NCBI GenBank assembly: GCA_021791455.1
Contig: JAJYWM010000387.1
Coordinates: 1-16,417, forward strand
Reading direction: 5' to 3'
Length of the DNA: 16,417 nt
From: a bacterium
GTDB lineage: Bacteria; Chloroflexota; Dormibacteria; UBA8260; Bog-877
The translations under genes were made by a program, and so were the position numbers. The stretch's first letter is position 1; each line of letters opens with the position of its first letter. The notes under the pieces are model-generated. The model was not told the DNA's origin. It saw nothing but the letters and a program-made list of their open reading frames with translations, and did no database searches. Below, piece by piece: positions 12,921 to 16,417 of this stretch.

Positions 12921-15459
12921 CGGCACCACCGGGACCGGTAGCGCCGGCTCCCGCGGGCTCTGCGGCGGATGAAAGATGCTCGGCGGCCGAAGGCTCTTCC
13001 GCTGGAGGCGGGCCGGGCACCACATGGGTTCGGATCTTGCCGTCCTCGACGTCGATCGTGACCAGGTCCCCAAGTGAGTACTGGGTCTGCAGCAGTGCCT
13101 CACTGAGGGGATCCTCGATCTCCGTCTGAATGGTACGCCGCAACGGGCGGGCTCCATAAACCTTGTCGAACCCAAGCTCAGCCAGCTTGTCCTTGGCCTC
13201 GTCGGTGACCAGCAGGCTCAACCCCTGCCGCTTCAGGTGATCGCGGGTCTTGGTCAGCATCAGCTCGACTATCTGGCGCGTCTCATGCGGCCGCAGACGG
13301 TGGAACACGATCACCGAGTCAACCCTGTTGAGGAACTCCGGTCGGAACGACTTCTTCAGCTCGTCGGTAATCCGCTCCCGCATCTTGCTGTGCTCTTGAT
13401 CTTCACCGCTGGCGCCGGGCACATTGGGCTGGAAGCCCATCGAGATGTTGGTGCCAACCCCCTGAATGCCAAGGTTGCTGGTCATTATCACCATCGTGTT
13501 GGCGAAGTTCACCACCTTGCCCTTGGCATCGGTGAGACGGCCATCCTCCAGGATCTGAAGCAGGATGTTGAAGAAGTCGGGGTGGGCCTTCTCGATCTCG
13601 TCGAAGAGGACGACGCTGTAGGGCCGCCGACGCACCGCCTCGGTCAGCTGGCCGCCCTCGTCATAACCCACATACCCTGGCGGGGACCCCACCAGTCGCG
13701 CCGTGCTGTGGCGCTCGGCAAACTCCGACATGTCAAGCCGGATGAGGGCATCCTCGCTGTCGAACAGGAAGGCGGCCAGGCTGCGCGCCAGTTCGGTCTT
13801 GCCCACCCCGGTGGGGCCGAGGAATATGAACGACCCGATGGGACGCTTGGGATCCTTGAGCCCGGCCCGTGAGCGTCGCACCGCCTGGCAGATGACCTTG
13901 ACGGCCTCATCCTGGCCGATGAGGCGGCTGTGGATCTCTTGTTCCATCCCCAGGAGCCGTTTGGTCTCCGCCTCGACCAACCGGCTGACTGGAACTCCGG
14001 TCCAGGACGAGACGATGTCCGCGATGTTGTGCTCCGTCACCGTGGCCACCGTTTGACCGAGCTCATCGCGCCAGGCGGCCTCCTCGGAGGCATACTCATC
14101 CTTGAGCTGCTTCAGCTCAATGTCGATCTTGCCCGCCTGGTCCAGGTCGTGGCCACCGACCGCCTCTTCTCTTCTGGTCTGGAGAGACCGGATATGCCGC
14201 TGCTTGGCACGCAGCTCGGGCGGAGTGGTGGTCAGCTTCATCCGCACGCGGGCGCTGGCCTCATCGATGAGGTCGATCGCCTTGTCGGGCCAGGAGCGGT
14301 CGCTGACATATCTCCCAGAGAGCTCGGCCGCCGCCTGGATGGCGTCGTTAGTGATCGTGACCCGGTGGTGCTGCTCGTAGAGCGAGCGCACTCCGGACAG
14401 GATCTCGACCGTCTCTTCCAGCTTCGGCTCGTCGACGTAGACAGGCTGGAACCTGCGCTCCAAGGCCGCGTCCTTCTCGATGTACTTGCGGTACTCATTG
14501 AGAGTGGTGGCCCCGATGCACTGGATCTCGCCACGGGCCAGGGCGGGCTTGAGGATGTTGGCGGCATCGATCGCGCCTTCGGCCGCGCCAGCCCCCACCA
14601 GGGTGTGAAGCTCATCGATGAAGAGGACCACCTCCTTGGAGGAACGAATCTCGTCCAAGATCTTCTTGAGCCTCTCCTCGAACTCGCCACGGTACTTGGT
14701 CCCGGCCACCAGGGCTCCCATGTCCAGGGTGAGCACCCTCTTGTTGGCCAAAGAGTCAGGGATCTCCTTGTGCACGATCGCCTGGGCGAGCCCCTCGGCG
14801 ATGGCGGTCTTGCCGACGCCCGGCTCCCCGATCAGGGCGGGATTGTTCTTCGTCCGGCGCGAGAGTATCTGCACCACCCGCTCGATCTCCATCTCGCGGC
14901 CGATCACGGGATCGAGCTGATTCTTCTCGGCAAGCTCGGTCAGATCGCGGCAGAACTGGTCCAGTAGCGGAGTCTTGGTCGCCTTCTTGTGCTCGGCGCG
15001 GGGCTCGTCCTCCAGCCCCTGGTCGCGCAGCTGGGAATCGAGTTCTTGGCGAACCTTCTCAAGGGTCGCTCCGAGATCCTCCAGGACGTGTGCTGCTATT
15101 CCCTCTCCCTCGATCAGGAGACCAAGCAGCAGGTGTTCGGTGCCGACATAGGTGTTGTTCATCCGCTTGGCCTCTTCGAAGGCGATCTCGATCACCTTCT
15201 TCACCCGTGAGGTCGGGATGATCTGCTGCACGATGATGCGTTCGTTGCGACCGAGAACCGACTCGATCGTGGTGCGGACCTTGTCGATCTCAACCCCCAG
15301 GTTGCCCAAGACCTTGGCCGCCAGCCCGTCACCCTCCCGCAGCAACCCGAGCAGCAGATGCTCTGTGCCGATATAGGAGTGATGTGACTTCTCGGCCTCG
15401 TCCTGGGCCAGAGTCAGAACCTTCTTCGCCTTCTCGGTGAATCGCTCAAATGGATACAA
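12901..15459 (-). CDS. clpC: ATP-dependent Clp protease ATPase subunit ClpC
   Basis: The product is 852 residues. Two Clp-N repeats (about 2-70 and 77-145, each with [10 protein letters not shown]) bind adaptors. The first AAA+ module has Walker A GEPGVGKT (211-218) and Walker B VVLFIDE (277-283). A coiled-coil UVR-like middle domain lies at about 420-460. The second AAA+ module has GPTGVGKT (548-555), VVLFDE (616-621) and sensor-2 GAR (769-771). MGF at 674-676 sits where ClpC proteins carry the ClpP-docking tripeptide. ClpC unfolds proteins and feeds them to ClpP. Residues 815-852 are a low-complexity Pro/Ala/Gly/Glu tail. The start is TTG at 15459 with AGGAG at 15467-15471; an ATG at 15466 is out of frame. 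It is the first gene of the dense minus-strand block. Confidence 0.96.
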   Translation of the reverse strand: MYPFERFTEKAKKVLTLAQDEAEKSHHSYIGTEHLLLGLLREGDGLAAKVLGNLGVEIDKVRTTIESVLGRNERIIVQQIIPTSRVKKVIEIAFEEAKRMNNTYVGTEHLLLGLLIEGEGIAAHVLEDLGATLEKVRQELDSQLRDQGLEDEPRAEHKKATKTPLLDQFCRDLTELAEKNQLDPVIGREMEIERVVQILSRRTKNNPALIGEPGVGKTAIAEGLAQAIVHKEIPDSLANKRVLTLDMGALVAGTKYRGEFEERLKKILDEIRSSKEVVLFIDELHTLVGAGAAEGAIDAANILKPALARGEIQCIGATTLNEYRKYIEKDAALERRFQPVYVDEPKLEETVEILSGVRSLYEQHHRVTITNDAIQAAAELSGRYVSDRSWPDKAIDLIDEASARVRMKLTTTPPELRAKQRHIRSLQTRREEAVGGHDLDQAGKIDIELKQLKDEYASEEAAWRDELGQTVATVTEHNIADIVSSWTGVPVSRLVEAETKRLLGMEQEIHSRLIGQDEAVKVICQAVRRSRAGLKDPKRPIGSFIFLGPTGVGKTELARSLAAFLFDSEDALIRLDMSEFAERHSTARLVGSPPGYVGYDEGGQLTEAVRRRPYSVVLFDEIEKAHPDFFNILLQILEDGRLTDAKGKVVNFANTMVIMTSNLGIQGVGTNISMGFQPNVPGASGEDQEHSKMRERITDELKKSFRPEFLNRVDSVIVFHRLRPHETRQIVELMLTKTRDHLKRQGLSLLVTDEAKDKLAELGFDKVYGARPLRRTIQTEIEDPLSEALLQTQYSLGDLVTIDVEDGKIRTHVVPGPPPAEEPSAAEHLSSAAEPAGAGATGPGGADGGKPA

Positions 15460-15555
15460 GCGTCATCTCCTAGACCCCAGGGGGGCAACAGCCTGCAGCC
15501 GGTGCTGGAGGACCTGGAATGAAACGGGTCTCGGGCTGATTCCGACTTTGATCAC

Positions 15556-15583
15556 TCCCGCATTATGCCCAATCAAGGCGGGA
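15556..15583 (-). promoter_or_regulatory. Candidate clpC promoter/operator
   Basis: Within the 227-bp gap upstream of clpC, TCCCGC (15556-15561) and GCGGGA (15578-15583) form an inverted repeat. It spans CATAAT on the minus strand (15562-15567), a plausible -10 element. No strong -35 stands out at 17 bases. The dyad over the -10 suggests a repressor or activator site, for example of a ClgR- or HspR-like regulator, but it does not match a consensus I can verify. Confidence 0.3.
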
Positions 15584-15686
15584 CAAACCCCGTCGACGTT
15601 CCATCCAGCCCGCACCCTACTTTGAGGGGACGCTCCAAAGCACTCCGTCTGCTCTGATTGAGACAGCCCAAGCTGCTCCTCACGGA

Positions 15687-16417
15687 TCAGTGCTCAACGC
15701 CGTCCGGGCGGCAGCGGGCGACCGCCGCATGAACTGCCACCGTGTCCAGCTCAGGGCGGCCGACAGCGGCCACGAGCTGCTCCGCAACCGCCAGCAGAAC
15801 ATCTCCGGTGTCCACTGACGGCCGGCCTTCGAGGATTGAGATCCGGACCGCATCCCGGAGCGCCCTGGTCGCCTCCTGGCCCAGGCGAAGGGGCTGTGGC
15901 TGGACTGCAGCGGCGGCCGACGGCGCCGACTCTCTGGCCGGCTGGCGTACCGCTGCCAGCTCGACTCCGAGGGAGGTCATGGCTCTCGCCGCCACTCCTT
16001 CCCCTTGCCTCAACAGGCCGACTAGGAGATGCTCGAGGCCAATCTCACTGGCGGCACCCGCGGCTCCCTCCTCCGCGGCCAGGCAGATGGAGCTGCGGAC
16101 CGCAGGGTCCATCGGCCAGCCCACTCCATGGCCCAGCTGCGAGAAGGGCTGGAGGGGCGTGTAGCCACTCCAGTACGCGGCAGGCCGCGCAAGCGTCCCA
16201 CCGCCTCGATGGAGCTCTTCGTGGAGCCTCGCCAGCCCCTCGAACTGCGGATCCGGTGGAGCCGTTGGAGCGGCCGGCGCGTCCCCTCGCGTACGAGCTA
16301 TCTCCACGCGGACCCTCTCCAGGTTCGCGCCCAGGTCCTCCAGCACGTGAGCGGCGATCCCCTCGCCCTCCAGCAACAAGCCCAACAGAAGATGCTCGGT
16401 CCCGACCTCCTGGCTGT
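15687..16417 (-). CDS. Clp-N-domain protein without visible ATPase module (5' end cut)
   Basis: The frame enters from beyond the right edge, and 243 residues are visible. The first visible part ([19 protein letters not shown], then [17 protein letters not shown]) is a Clp-N repeat closely resembling the second repeat of the adjacent clpC. After a variable linker, a second repeat reads SSICLAAEEGAAGAASEIG with EHLLVGLLRQGEGVAARAM. A third, more degenerate unit follows (ALRDAVRISILEGRPSVDTG, then DVLLAVAEQL). The protein ends with no AAA+ module. Clp-N domains recruit adaptors or substrates, so a ClpC-related adaptor or decoy role is possible but is only inference. The open frame continues past the rare start codon at 16385, so that codon is not the start. 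The stop is 227 bases before the clpC start. Confidence 0.8.
   Translation of the reverse strand, partial: SQEVGTEHLLLGLLLEGEGIAAHVLEDLGANLERVRVEIARTRGDAPAAPTAPPDPQFEGLARLHEELHRGGGTLARPAAYWSGYTPLQPFSQLGHGVGWPMDPAVRSSICLAAEEGAAGAASEIGLEHLLVGLLRQGEGVAARAMTSLGVELAAVRQPARESAPSAAAAVQPQPLRLGQEATRALRDAVRISILEGRPSVDTGDVLLAVAEQLVAAVGRPELDTVAVHAAVARCRPDGVEH

Noticed and set aside
12921..13175. Longer N-terminus for the PIN/TRAM protein
   Set aside because: The extra residues lie entirely within clpC in another frame and look unstructured. The ATG at 12920 has a ribosome binding site and begins just ahead of the membrane segments.
13930..14967. 345-codon plus-strand open frame opposite clpC
   Set aside because: Exactly antisense to conserved AAA+ motifs of ClpC. 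The openness follows from codon bias on the real strand.
1..16417. CRISPR array
   Set aside because: No regularly spaced direct repeats of suitable length were seen anywhere in the window.

Overview
The window is high-GC bacterial chromosome. The block clpC, PIN/TRAM membrane protein, ispD, ispF, cysS, rlmB, tRNA-Thr, all on the minus strand, is a housekeeping order seen in Actinomycetota and in some Chloroflexota/Dormibacterota-like lineages. Several TTG and GTG starts, 4-base gene overlaps and a leaderless-looking promoter fit such an organism. I cannot name the genus.

Layout. Bases 1-706 hold no gene I can defend. At 707-1459 (+) is a pentapeptide-repeat/DinB-fold protein. At 1632-1674 there is a 43-bp copy of the 3' half of a tRNA-Thr gene. 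The intact tRNA-Thr lies 6.5 kb away at 8197-8271 (-). The copy runs from the anticodon loop to the 3' end with 42 of 43 bases identical, and its orientation is that expected of an element integrated into a tRNA 3' end. I therefore read about 1632-8199 as a degenerate genomic island. Next to the intact tRNA, at about 7992-8096 (+), is a short stretch encoding what looks like the C-terminus of a tyrosine integrase, which supports this reading.

Island cargo, left to right: an AbrB/MazE-like antitoxin with a RelE/ParE-like toxin (+); a small P-loop kinase (-) with an altered Walker A motif and a start codon abutting IS DNA; the left end and 5' part of an IS21-type istA (+) joined tail to tail with a 3'-truncated IS5/IS1182-type transposase (-); and a three-gene operon (+) of a MerR-family regulator, an ABC ATPase and an ABC-2 permease. 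That operon is joined by 4-base overlaps and preceded by a promoter with the long 19-bp spacer typical of MerR control. It probably exports a toxic compound or drug whose presence the regulator senses.

The chromosomal block to the right of the tRNA makes proteostasis, isoprenoid-precursor (MEP pathway) and translation proteins. They are packed so tightly that stops and starts overlap, and the rlmB stop codon lies inside the tRNA-Thr gene. Upstream of clpC is the 3' part of a second Clp-N-domain gene with no ATPase module in the visible part; it runs off the right edge.

The most interesting items are the tRNA-anchored island with its integrase remnant, the rlmB/tRNA overlap, the decaying kinase/IS junction and the ATPase-less Clp-N paralogue beside clpC.
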